Assembly: GCA_965279355.1 (NCBI GenBank) | Contig: OZ257155.1 | Coordinates: forward strand, 2,480,001-2,544,000 | Source: G965279355 sp965279355 | Lineage (GTDB): Bacteria; Pseudomonadota; Alphaproteobacteria; CACIAM-22H2 | Reading direction: 5' to 3' | DNA length: 64,000 nt | Shown here: in pieces, positions 9,111 through 16,562 of the stretch | How positions within the stretch are numbered: position 1 is the stretch's first letter | How the letters are laid out: each line of letters begins with the position of its first letter | Position numbers and translations under genes: made by a program | Notes under the pieces: model-generated | Databases searched by the model: none | What the model was told of the DNA's origin: nothing | Seen by the model: the letters and a program-made list of their open reading frames with translations, nothing else

Positions 9111-9797
9111 ATGAAAATTCTACTTGCAGATGATCATGAACTTTTCAGCAGCCTGCTGAAACGCATCCTTGAAGACTCCGATTCCGATCTGAGCGTTCAG
9201 ACGTTTCGCAACTTCAACGATGCGTTTGACGCAGTCGGGGTGCGGCGAACCGGCGGCGAGCATCCCTACAAGCTGATCATCCTGGATATGAACATGCCAG
9301 GCATGGACGGCTTGAAGAGCATTCAACGGATGCGAACGATTGCCGGCAACTGCCCGATCGCGATCGTGTCGGGCCTCGTCAAAGAGGACGAAGCCCGGGA
9401 GTTGATGCGCGAAGGACTCGCCGGCTTCCTGCCAAAGACGATCAAACTCTCGGAAATGCGTGAAGCGCTCGCGGTCCTTCTCAAGGGCGGCCGGTACTTT
9501 CCGCCGATGGCCAAACGGGAAGCCAAGGTCAGCCCGATCGGTGCAGATCCAGCGACCGCCTGCGGGGATTCCATGACCAGCCGGGAGCGAGCTGTCCTGT
9601 CTGAAGTGGTCCAGGGATGGTCGAACAAGCGGATCGCGGAGAATCTCGGAATTACTGAAATGACGGTCAAGACCCACCTCTATCGCGTTTTCCGCAAGCT
9701 CGGCGCCAGAAACCGGACCGATGCCGTGCGTATTGTCACGAAAATGCATACCGACTCAGCTGCTGGGAATACTTCGGCCCCATCATCGGCGGGCTGA
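9111..9797 (+). CDS. NarL/FixJ-type response regulator, second copy
   Basis: This 228-residue protein has a receiver (LADDHELF, predicted phosphoacceptor Asp59 in LIILDMNMPGMDG) and a LuxR-type helix-turn-helix (about 160-215, GWSNKRIAENLGITEMTVKT). It is a close paralogue of the regulator at 2662-3330, with the same architecture, the same Asp position and nearly the same recognition helix. Its stop overlaps the start of the next gene (ATGA), tying it to an ATPase-less kinase-like protein. Which kinase phosphorylates it is not visible; the hybrid kinase at the left edge is the obvious candidate. Confidence 0.93.
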   Translation: MKILLADDHELFSSLLKRILEDSDSDLSVQTFRNFNDAFDAVGVRRTGGEHPYKLIILDMNMPGMDGLKSIQRMRTIAGNCPIAIVSGLVKEDEARELMREGLAGFLPKTIKLSEMREALAVLLKGGRYFPPMAKREAKVSPIGADPATACGDSMTSRERAVLSEVVQGWSNKRIAENLGITEMTVKTHLYRVFRKLGARNRTDAVRIVTKMHTDSAAGNTSAPSSAG

Positions 9798-10420
9798 TGA
9801 AGTCTCTCGCGGATGTGGTTCGGGCCGGCGGAGCTTTTGCACTTTTCGACGGCGATCGGACACTCAGGCTTGCAGGTCGGGGCCTGAAGCAGTTTCTGGA
9901 AGATAGCGATGCAGCTCGCAGTCTGGACTCCTACAGGATTTTCGAGCTGCTCAATATTCTCGGCGTAGCCCAAGGCATCGCCGGAGAAATCGATGGCGGA
10001 TCTCTTCCTCATCAGGTCATCGCGCCGGACGCTTCAGGGCTTGTGTTGGAGATCGTTACGACGCCCGTAGCCCGGGGTCATTTCACCTTTTCAATTACCG
10101 CCGCCCGAACCGCCGGCGCATCCGAAACCTCCGGCGGCATCGCGCATGAAGATCTGAAGAACAGAACCCTTGTCGCGCTTTCTCAAGCCATCGCCCATGA
10201 CGTCAATAATTCGCTCGGCGTCATTCTCGGTTTTACATCGCTATCGGTCGATGAAATTCGCAAGGTGGCGGCGATGCTGCCGCAAGGTCCAGCCGCGAAC
10301 CAGCTGAATGCCATTGCAGCTCAACTGTCGACTGTCGTTACCAGCAGCGAGGCCGCCGTTGGCAGCATTGCCCAATTGGTCGCCCTCGTTGATACCAGAG
10401 CGGGTGCGCCGCGGCGCTAG
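9797..10420 (+). CDS. Stand-alone histidine-kinase dimerization (DHp) protein lacking an ATPase domain
   Basis: This 207-residue protein has a PAS-like N-terminal region (about 1-110) followed by a dimerization/phosphoacceptor helix with His134 in LSQAIAHDVNNSLGVILG. The box matches that of the hybrid kinase at the left edge (LAGSVAHDFNNLLAVILG). The protein ends about 70 residues after the His, with no N, G1 or G2 box. The 229 bp to the next gene is too short for a lost ATPase domain and shows none. It should not be able to autophosphorylate. It could be a phosphotransferase, a phosphatase, or a dominant partner for the kinase. It is translationally coupled (ATGA) to the response regulator before it. 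Confidence 0.75.
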   Translation: MKSLADVVRAGGAFALFDGDRTLRLAGRGLKQFLEDSDAARSLDSYRIFELLNILGVAQGIAGEIDGGSLPHQVIAPDASGLVLEIVTTPVARGHFTFSITAARTAGASETSGGIAHEDLKNRTLVALSQAIAHDVNNSLGVILGFTSLSVDEIRKVAAMLPQGPAANQLNAIAAQLSTVVTSSEAAVGSIAQLVALVDTRAGAPRR

Positions 10421-10649
10421 ACGCCGCCCCGGCCTGACTGTCCTTTGGTCCCAGGCCGCCGCAGTGAGCCGGCTGGCATTCCTGACGGGCGATTCGCACA
10501 AAATGGCACATTCACAGCCTCTATAACTCACTGGTTCCCCTCATACTTTTGGCTGCGCAGCGATGCCGCCGGTAATACGTTTGGATAGGCGCATCAGGGC
10601 ACTCCAGCGACTAGCTTCCATAGGGTATCTCTCTCAATGGAGGCTGATC

Positions 10650-10880
10650 ATGGCCAACGAAAAATACCGTCTCAACACCGCGATCCTTTCGGCGTTCTGC
10701 GAAGCGGGCAATCAGATGCGCTTCGACGTGGCTCAGCCGCTCCTGCGTGCGCTGGCTGCGGCATCGCCGAAACATTCGGCCGCGCATCTCGAGATCATCA
10801 TTTCCATCTATCAGCATCTCAGCGATCTGATGAATGAGTGCGATCTCTCCGACGCGCAAGGCCGTCGGGCCGCGGCATAG
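10650..10880 (+). CDS. Small helical hypothetical protein
   Basis: A 76-residue product starts at ATG 10650, chosen because TGGAGG lies 7 bp upstream. A longer in-frame start at 10563 has no such site. The protein is soluble and mostly helical (RFDVAQPLLRALAAASPKH...), with no recognised family. It lies between the DHp-like protein and a methyltransferase inside the chemotaxis locus, so a signalling role is possible but unproven. Confidence 0.6.
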   Translation: MANEKYRLNTAILSAFCEAGNQMRFDVAQPLLRALAAASPKHSAAHLEIIISIYQHLSDLMNECDLSDAQGRRAAA

Positions 10881-10960
10881 GCCTCGGCCTCATCGGCTGG
10901 CTACTTCGAAATTAGGCAGCTCCGGTCTTTGCCGGAAGCTGTGACCTAAGGGCGAAAGCA

Positions 10961-11917
10961 ATGAGCGATTCACTATCTGCCAGTGGCAGCTTTGATACCC
11001 CGGAGATGGTTGGAAATCGCTTCGGCGGTTGGGCGACCCGCTGGGCGCACTTCAAAGTCTCCTTTCGGAAATGGTGGGATGGCGTTGAGGATCGACCAAA
11101 GAGCCGCCGCACAAAGACTGCTGCTTCAGACACCTCCGCGCCTGCCGCCGCCAGAGCCTGGACTCCGGAGCGCATCAGCATCGCCCAGTTGATCTGGGGC
11201 GACGGTTTCACTTTTCCCGGTGGAATCGATTACACACTAGAGCTCGCCAAAACGCTCTGCCTGTCGAAAGACAGTACCGTTCTCGACATCGGGTGCGGTC
11301 TGGGCGGCTCGGCGCGCGCGCTCCACAAGTCCTTTGGCGCCTGGGTAACAGGCATGGAGGCGTCTGAGCCTCTGGCCAAGGCGGGCATGGAAATTTCGTT
11401 ACGGGCCGGCCTGGAACGCAAGGCGCCTGTTCTTCCTTTCGATACGGAAAATCCTAATTTCGCTCCCGCGCGTCAAAATGCCGTTCTGTGCCGGGATGTT
11501 CTGACATCTGTCGTCGACAAGACGGAATTTCTAAAGAGCGTTGCCGCGACGCTGAAGCCAGGTGGCCTCATATTGCTTCTCGACTACGCGCGCATGAGCA
11601 CAATGCCCACGCCGGAACTGGTTGCATGGAACGATGCCGAAGGAGGCGAAACTCTGCCGCTGTTCTTCGATGAATATTCCCACGTCCTGCATGCCGCCGG
11701 CATCGACGTCCGCGTCTGCGAGGACGTCAGCGCGGATTTCCGGCAGCGCGTCACCGCGGGATGGGAGGATCTGGCCACCCAGCTTGCCACAAAGAGCCTG
11801 AGTTCCACGGAGTCGGACGAATTGCGCAAGGAAATCGCCCTCTGGGGCCAGCGGCTGGCCGCGCTGAAGTCAGGGTCCGTCAGTCTGGTGCGCGTCTTCG
11901 GCATAAAGCAAAGCTGA
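10961..11917 (+). CDS. SAM-dependent methyltransferase, not CheR family
   Basis: The 318-residue protein has a basic N-terminal tail (residues 1-65, many Lys/Arg/Ser), then a class I Rossmann methyltransferase with motif I VLDIGCGLGGSARAL at about 107-121. A WGDGFTFPGG segment before it resembles small-molecule N-methyltransferases of the phosphoethanolamine or sarcosine type. A C-terminal helical region follows. It lacks the CheR N-domain, so receptor methylation is not its expected job. It sits among chemotaxis genes, 80 bp after a small ORF. Substrate unknown. Confidence 0.8.
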   Translation: MSDSLSASGSFDTPEMVGNRFGGWATRWAHFKVSFRKWWDGVEDRPKSRRTKTAASDTSAPAAARAWTPERISIAQLIWGDGFTFPGGIDYTLELAKTLCLSKDSTVLDIGCGLGGSARALHKSFGAWVTGMEASEPLAKAGMEISLRAGLERKAPVLPFDTENPNFAPARQNAVLCRDVLTSVVDKTEFLKSVAATLKPGGLILLLDYARMSTMPTPELVAWNDAEGGETLPLFFDEYSHVLHAAGIDVRVCEDVSADFRQRVTAGWEDLATQLATKSLSSTESDELRKEIALWGQRLAALKSGSVSLVRVFGIKQS

Positions 11918-12088
11918 CCGACGCCCTACAGCACGAAGAACCTTTGGGCGGGCACGGCATACGCCATTCGCTCCCGCACCGCATATCACCCCTGCCGTTT
12001 TAAGATTTGGTCAACCCTTAGGGTCTACTACTGTTGCACTACATCGTTTTAGATAAAATTTTAATTATAACGACGTGGCGCGACATCG

Positions 12089-12481
12089 ATGCCCCGTATT
12101 CTGGTCACAGACGACGAACCCGGGATCAGGATGATCCTTCGTCGCTTTCTCGAGCCGCTTGGCTTCGAAGTTGAAGAAGCCGAAGACGGCGCCGTGGCGG
12201 AGCGCAAGGTGACCGGTCAGCTTCCCGATCTCGTCATTCTCGATGTCCTAATGCCGCACCAGGAAGGCATTGCGACACTCCGAAATCTGAAAGCCGCTCA
12301 TCCCAACCTGAAGATCCTGGCCATGTCAGGCGGTGGCAACAAGGGCATGTTCGACTTCCTCGATATTGCCAAACAGTTTGGGGCGGATGGCATTTTAAGA
12401 AAGCCGTTTTCAAAGCAGGAACTTCTGGATGCGGTCAAAGATTGCCTAGCAGCTTCGAGCCCCTTGCCTTCGGCGCCCTAA
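12089..12481 (+). CDS. Stand-alone receiver-domain protein
   Basis: This 130-residue receiver without an output domain has the acidic pair in VTDDEPG, predicted phosphoacceptor Asp52 (VILDVLMPHQEG), AMSGG in place of the usual Thr/Ser loop, and Lys in LRKPFS. It differs from the CheY at 5429. A 171-bp upstream region rich in A/T (about 12040-12072) suggests its own promoter. It may accept phosphate from the DHp-like protein or CheA. Confidence 0.85.
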   Translation: MPRILVTDDEPGIRMILRRFLEPLGFEVEEAEDGAVAERKVTGQLPDLVILDVLMPHQEGIATLRNLKAAHPNLKILAMSGGGNKGMFDFLDIAKQFGADGILRKPFSKQELLDAVKDCLAASSPLPSAP

Positions 12482-12542
12482 ACGTCCGAATTAACACCTC
12501 CGTCTGATAGCAGACACCTCTGCCCATCCTCATAGTGGGCGG

Positions 12543-12746
12543 ATGCCATACCTCCCTCAGTCCGTTGCCTATCTCAAGGAAGCCGCGCGGCTGAAAGCGC
12601 TGGCGGAGTCCGCCCTCGTGGACGAGGCGCGCGACATCTATCTCCACACCGCCAATCACTACGTCCTGCTGGCGCAGCAAGCCGCCAGCCTTGAACGGAA
12701 CTGGGCAATCGAGGATGCCCAAAAGTGTGCGGTTGGCGGTCTCTGA
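12543..12746 (+). CDS. Small hypothetical protein
   Basis: This is a 67-residue open frame with alternating Ala/Leu helices (VAYLKEAARLKALAESALV) and no known family. The start at ATG 12543 has only a weak GGGCGG upstream. It may be a real small protein of the chemotaxis locus, since its amino-acid composition is protein-like, but support is limited to the frame and its position. Confidence 0.45.
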   Translation: MPYLPQSVAYLKEAARLKALAESALVDEARDIYLHTANHYVLLAQQAASLERNWAIEDAQKCAVGGL

Positions 12747-12757
12747 ATGCGGACTAT

Positions 12758-12769
12758 TAACAATTGTTA
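12758..12769. promoter_or_regulatory. 12-bp perfect palindrome upstream of the chemoreceptor
   Basis: TAACAATTGTTA is fully self-complementary and lies 122 bp before the chemoreceptor ATG in an otherwise GC-rich gap (12747-12890). It could be an operator or part of the promoter. Confidence 0.4.
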
Positions 12770-12890
12770 GTCGTTTCCGACGCCCCTTGGTTTTCAGCCC
12801 GGCACAAAAAGGCACTTCTAAGACTTTCGTTCGATAGTTCTCGCTGCTGCGCTCCGTAGAATTACGCACGGTCATTTTGACCCTTAACCT

Positions 12891-14921
12891 ATGGAGCCCC
12901 CCGTGCTGCGCGCCTTTGCCAATCTCAAGATCAGCGCCAAGACTATGCTTGGCTTTCTCTGCGTTATCGCCCTTCTTGTGGCCGTTGCCGGCCTTGGCGT
13001 ACGCGGTCTCGACAAGATGTCGAATACGTTCAGCGCCTACTCTGCCGTGTCCGGAAACGCGCTTCGCGTCACCACCATCGATCGCGATCTGACGGGCCTG
13101 CGCCGCAACGCGGCTTTGTTCGCCGATAGCGGTGACGAGCGCATCGCAACCCGTTTTCGCGATGCTGTACCGGCGATCAAGAAGACCGCCGAAGAAGCTT
13201 ATCCGCTTTTTTCAAGCGATGAGCGGCGCTCCCAGCTCCGCGATGTTATCGGCAAGATCGATGCGTATACCGCGAACTTCGAGAATCTCGTTAAGCTGCG
13301 GGCGCAACGCGAAGCTCTGGTCAATGACAAGCTGAACCCGCTGGGCCTCAAAGGACGACAGAGCCTGACCGAGGTTACCAAATCCGCCATGGCCGACAAG
13401 GACATGGAAGCCGCGGCGCTGGTCGGCCTCGCAAGCGTTGAACTCATGCAGGTCCGCCTGAATGCGAACCGTTTCCTCGACAACCGCGATCCCAAGCTCG
13501 CTGAGGCGACGCGCAACTACATCGCCAGCTTCGGCAGGGCGAACTCCGAGCTGCTGCAGCGACTGCAGAACCCCTCACGCCGCCAGCAGACCCAGGCAGC
13601 CGGTGAGGCCATGGAGCAGTATGGCGCTGCGTTCGAGACGGTGTTTTACGCTGTCACCGAGACCGACAAGATGCTGAACGTCACCATGGCCGAGCAGGCC
13701 GTCGCTGCCGCCCAGGCTTTGGCGGCCCTGCGGACCGCGCAGCTCGCGGCACTGACGCAGATGACCGCCGACGCGCAGGCGGCCGAGGCTGCGACGATGA
13801 CCATGACGCTGGCCATCTCGGCCGGCGCCATCCTGATCGGCCTTGTCCTCGCCTGGCTGATCGGCCGCGGCATCTCTCGCCCGGTTCTGGGCATGACGTC
13901 TGCCATGCAGCAGCTGGCCGGCGGCGACACCAGGACGGTGATCCCGGCGCAGGACCGCAAGGACGAGATCGGCGTGATGGCCGCTGCCGTTCAGATCTTC
14001 AAGGACAACATGATCGAAGCCGATCGTCTGCGGGCCGAATCCGAAGAGCAGAAGAAGCGCGCCGAGATCGAGAAGAAGGCGGCCATGAACAAGATGGCCG
14101 ACGAGTTCGAGAGCTCGGTCAAGGGCGTGGTCCAGATTGTGTCCTCGGCCTCGACCGAGCTGCAGTCCACGGCGCAGTCGATGTCGGCGACGGCGGAAGA
14201 GACCCAGCGGCAGTCGACGGCGGTCGCCGCGGCCTCCGAGCAGGCCTCGACCAACGTGCAGACGGTCGCCTCGGCGGCTGAAGAGCTGTCGTCCTCGATC
14301 ACCGAAATCAGCCGCCAGGTCAGCGAAAGCACTCGCATTGCCGGTCAGGCCGTGTCGGATGCCGAGCGCACCAACACCGAGATCCAGGGTCTGTCGGAAG
14401 CGGCCCAGAAGATCGGCGACGTGGTGAAGCTGATCAACGACATCGCGGGTCAGACCAACCTGCTGGCGCTGAATGCGACCATCGAGGCGGCGCGCGCCGG
14501 GGAAGCCGGCAAGGGCTTCGCGGTGGTGGCCTCCGAGGTCAAGAACCTGGCCAGCCAGACGGCCAAGGCGACCGAGGAGATCAGCGCCAAGATCGCCGAG
14601 ATGCAGGCGGCGACGGGCCGCTCGGTGACGGCGGTTCAGGGGATCGGCCAGACCATCGGCCGGATCAACGAGATCGCCACGACCATCGCCTCGGCGGTCG
14701 AGGAGCAGGGTGCGGCAACGCAGGAGATCGCCCGCAACGTGCAGCAGGCCTCAGCCGGCACGGCGGAAGTCTCGTCGAACATCGTGGGCGTCACCAAGGC
14801 CGCCAACGACACCGGCGCCGCGTCCACCCAGGTCCTCGGCTCGGCCGGCGAACTCTCCAAGCAGTCTGAAACGCTCCGCCAGCAGGTCGACAGCTTCATC
14901 GCCAGGATCAGGGCTGCCTGA
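12891..14921 (+). CDS. Methyl-accepting chemotaxis protein
   Basis: This 676-residue receptor has a first membrane helix (about 18-38), a long helical periplasmic sensor (about 40-300, resembling helical-bimodular sensors), a second membrane helix (about 303-325), HAMP, and a cytoplasmic signalling domain with the hairpin tip EAGKGFAVVASEVKNLA. The C-terminus ends SFIARIRAA with no CheR/CheB docking pentapeptide. It should signal to the CheA/CheW encoded upstream. Start ATG 12891; a GTG at 12903 is an alternative. A hairpin follows the stop. Confidence 0.93.
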   Translation: MEPPVLRAFANLKISAKTMLGFLCVIALLVAVAGLGVRGLDKMSNTFSAYSAVSGNALRVTTIDRDLTGLRRNAALFADSGDERIATRFRDAVPAIKKTAEEAYPLFSSDERRSQLRDVIGKIDAYTANFENLVKLRAQREALVNDKLNPLGLKGRQSLTEVTKSAMADKDMEAAALVGLASVELMQVRLNANRFLDNRDPKLAEATRNYIASFGRANSELLQRLQNPSRRQQTQAAGEAMEQYGAAFETVFYAVTETDKMLNVTMAEQAVAAAQALAALRTAQLAALTQMTADAQAAEAATMTMTLAISAGAILIGLVLAWLIGRGISRPVLGMTSAMQQLAGGDTRTVIPAQDRKDEIGVMAAAVQIFKDNMIEADRLRAESEEQKKRAEIEKKAAMNKMADEFESSVKGVVQIVSSASTELQSTAQSMSATAEETQRQSTAVAAASEQASTNVQTVASAAEELSSSITEISRQVSESTRIAGQAVSDAERTNTEIQGLSEAAQKIGDVVKLINDIAGQTNLLALNATIEAARAGEAGKGFAVVASEVKNLASQTAKATEEISAKIAEMQAATGRSVTAVQGIGQTIGRINEIATTIASAVEEQGAATQEIARNVQQASAGTAEVSSNIVGVTKAANDTGAASTQVLGSAGELSKQSETLRQQVDSFIARIRAA

Positions 14922-14949
14922 CCACACCCTCGCCACAACAACGGAACAA

Positions 14950-14986
14950 CCCCGGCTTCCTGCACAGGCATGGAGCCGGGGTTTCT
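14950..14986 (+). terminator. Rho-independent-type terminator after the chemoreceptor
   Basis: CCCCGGCT (14950-14957) pairs perfectly with AGCCGGGG (14974-14981) across a 16-nt loop, followed by a short TTTCT. It is 29 bp after the chemoreceptor stop. Confidence 0.65.
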
Positions 14987-14993
14987 AAACAAG

Positions 14994-15269
14994 ATGACCA
15001 TGCCAGTTCCATCGCCAGCACAGTGTCGCGCCGCACGCGCCCTCCTCTATTGGACGCAGCTCGAACTCGCCAGGCGCTCCCGCGTTTCGCGCAAAACCAT
15101 CATCGATTTCGAAATGGGGCAACGAGTGCCCAAGCTACGCACCCTTCTCGGCATCGCGCGCACCCTGGAGAGCGCCGGCGTCGAGTTTACCTGGGCGAAC
15201 GGATCCGATAGCGGTCCGGCGCACGGCGGGATCGGCGAAGGACTACGGCTGGTCGCGTCGGCTCGCTGA
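14994..15269 (+). CDS. Small XRE-type helix-turn-helix protein
   Basis: The product is about 91 residues long with an XRE/Cro-like helix-turn-helix: AARALLYWTQLELARRSRVS then RKTIIDFEMGQRVPK. A short C-terminal tail ending GLRLVASAR follows. ATG 14994 or 15000 is preferred, because the upstream in-frame ATG at 14970 lies inside the terminator hairpin of the previous gene. It is a likely DNA-binding regulator, convergent with the electron-transfer operon and 19 bp from its last gene; its target is unknown. Confidence 0.75.
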   Translation: MTMPVPSPAQCRAARALLYWTQLELARRSRVSRKTIIDFEMGQRVPKLRTLLGIARTLESAGVEFTWANGSDSGPAHGGIGEGLRLVASAR

Positions 15270-15288
15270 GAACGAGGTGCGCCGCACC

Positions 15289-16548
15289 CTACGCATCAAG
15301 TTCGACATGCGTTTTCGGCAGCGCGACGCACACCAGGCATGAACCCGCCTCGATGGCACTTCCGGGAGGGCTCGGATAGTGCACCTCCCCGCTTTTAAGG
15401 GCCGTCAGACAGGTCCCGCAATTTCCGGCCCGGCATCCGGAATCGATTTTCACTCCGTTTGCCTCTGCAATTTCCAGCAGTGTCGATTTGCCGTTCCATG
15501 CCGCCTTTTTTTCGGACCGGGAAAAGGTAATTGCGACCGCCTGGGTTGTATTCGCCACCGGCGGCGCCGCGGTGCTTTTGACGGAAGCAGGGCCGAACGC
15601 CTCATGGTGAATGCGCTCACCGGGCACGCCCCAGCTCTGCAGGCCCTCGACCAGTGACGACATCATGGGCGGTGGGCCACAGAGATAAAAATGCGGCGCG
15701 TTCGACGGCAGGACTTTTTTGAAGAGATCGAGCGAAATCCGCTCGGGATGCCGATAGTCCTCGCCGGCCCGGTCGATGTCCGGACGGGGATCGCTATAGC
15801 AGATATGCAGCTGGATATTTGAGTTCTCCGCCGCGATTCGCCGCAGATGATCGGCCATGGCGTGTTCGTCGCGATGGCGGACACCGTAGAAGAACCAGAC
15901 GTCCCGGCGCGCATCGGCGGCAACAATGGCATTCAGCATGCTGACGACCGGAGTCAATCCAATGCCGCCGCCGATCAGCACGGCCGGCTCAAGATCCTGC
16001 GGCTCCAGAAAGAACTGACCCGAGGGCGCCTTTACGTCGACGATGTCGCCCTCATCGAGTTCGTCATGGAAATAGCAGGACACAAGACCCGGCTGCCCGT
16101 CCGGTTTGTTGGGCGGCGGGCCGAGCCGCTTGATGGTGACCCGGAAATATTCGGGATTCGGCGCATCCGAAAGCGAATAGCAGCGAATGACCGGCTTGGC
16201 CTGGCCGGGAATGTTGAGCCGGAATGTCAGGAACTGGCCGGGCTGGAACGGCGGCAGGGGCTTATGATCGTGCGGCCGAAGATAGAACGAGCGGATATCC
16301 GTCGCCTCCAGGACCTTACGGTCGACCACGAACTTGCGAAACCCGTCCCAGGTCCGGTCGGCCTTGTCCTGTTCGCGCCGGCGGCGTTCCGCAAGCTCCG
16401 AAATACGCTCCCGCAGCATGGCCTGTTCCGCGCCCGCGGCAGCGCGCGCAACGCGGACGGATGTCCATTCGCGCAGCCCAAGGACTCCAACATACCCGGC
16501 CAGCGTGACCAGGAAGAGCGCCGCAGCGAACGGAACCAGAGCTTCCAT
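15289..16548 (-). CDS. Membrane-anchored ferredoxin-type flavin reductase (FAD, NAD(P), 2Fe-2S)
   Basis: The 419-residue protein has an N-terminal membrane helix (about 5-24) and a charged coiled-coil segment (about 35-65). Next come an FAD-binding barrel with RCYSLSDAP, an NAD(P)-binding domain (VLIGGGIGLTP and FYLCGPPPMM), and a C-terminal plant-type [2Fe-2S] domain with Cys372, Cys377, Cys380 and Cys407 (CRAGNCGTC...). The family moves electrons between NAD(P)H and a partner protein. It is last in the leftward cytochrome operon, 14 bp after the beta-barrel gene, so it is a candidate exchange point between the NAD(P)H pool and this chain. Confidence 0.88.
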   Translation of the reverse strand: MEALVPFAAALFLVTLAGYVGVLGLREWTSVRVARAAAGAEQAMLRERISELAERRRREQDKADRTWDGFRKFVVDRKVLEATDIRSFYLRPHDHKPLPPFQPGQFLTFRLNIPGQAKPVIRCYSLSDAPNPEYFRVTIKRLGPPPNKPDGQPGLVSCYFHDELDEGDIVDVKAPSGQFFLEPQDLEPAVLIGGGIGLTPVVSMLNAIVAADARRDVWFFYGVRHRDEHAMADHLRRIAAENSNIQLHICYSDPRPDIDRAGEDYRHPERISLDLFKKVLPSNAPHFYLCGPPPMMSSLVEGLQSWGVPGERIHHEAFGPASVKSTAAPPVANTTQAVAITFSRSEKKAAWNGKSTLLEIAEANGVKIDSGCRAGNCGTCLTALKSGEVHYPSPPGSAIEAGSCLVCVALPKTHVELDA

Positions 16549-16562
16549 GGAATCCTCGTGTT

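Noticed and set aside
10421..10649. Possible missing ATPase domain after the DHp-like protein
   Set aside because: The gap is too short for an ATPase domain and no N, G1 or G2 box was found in any frame.
15276..15288. GGTGCG-C-CGCACC palindrome between the convergent XRE and reductase genes
   Set aside because: The loop is too small for a stable terminator and no T-tract follows on either strand.
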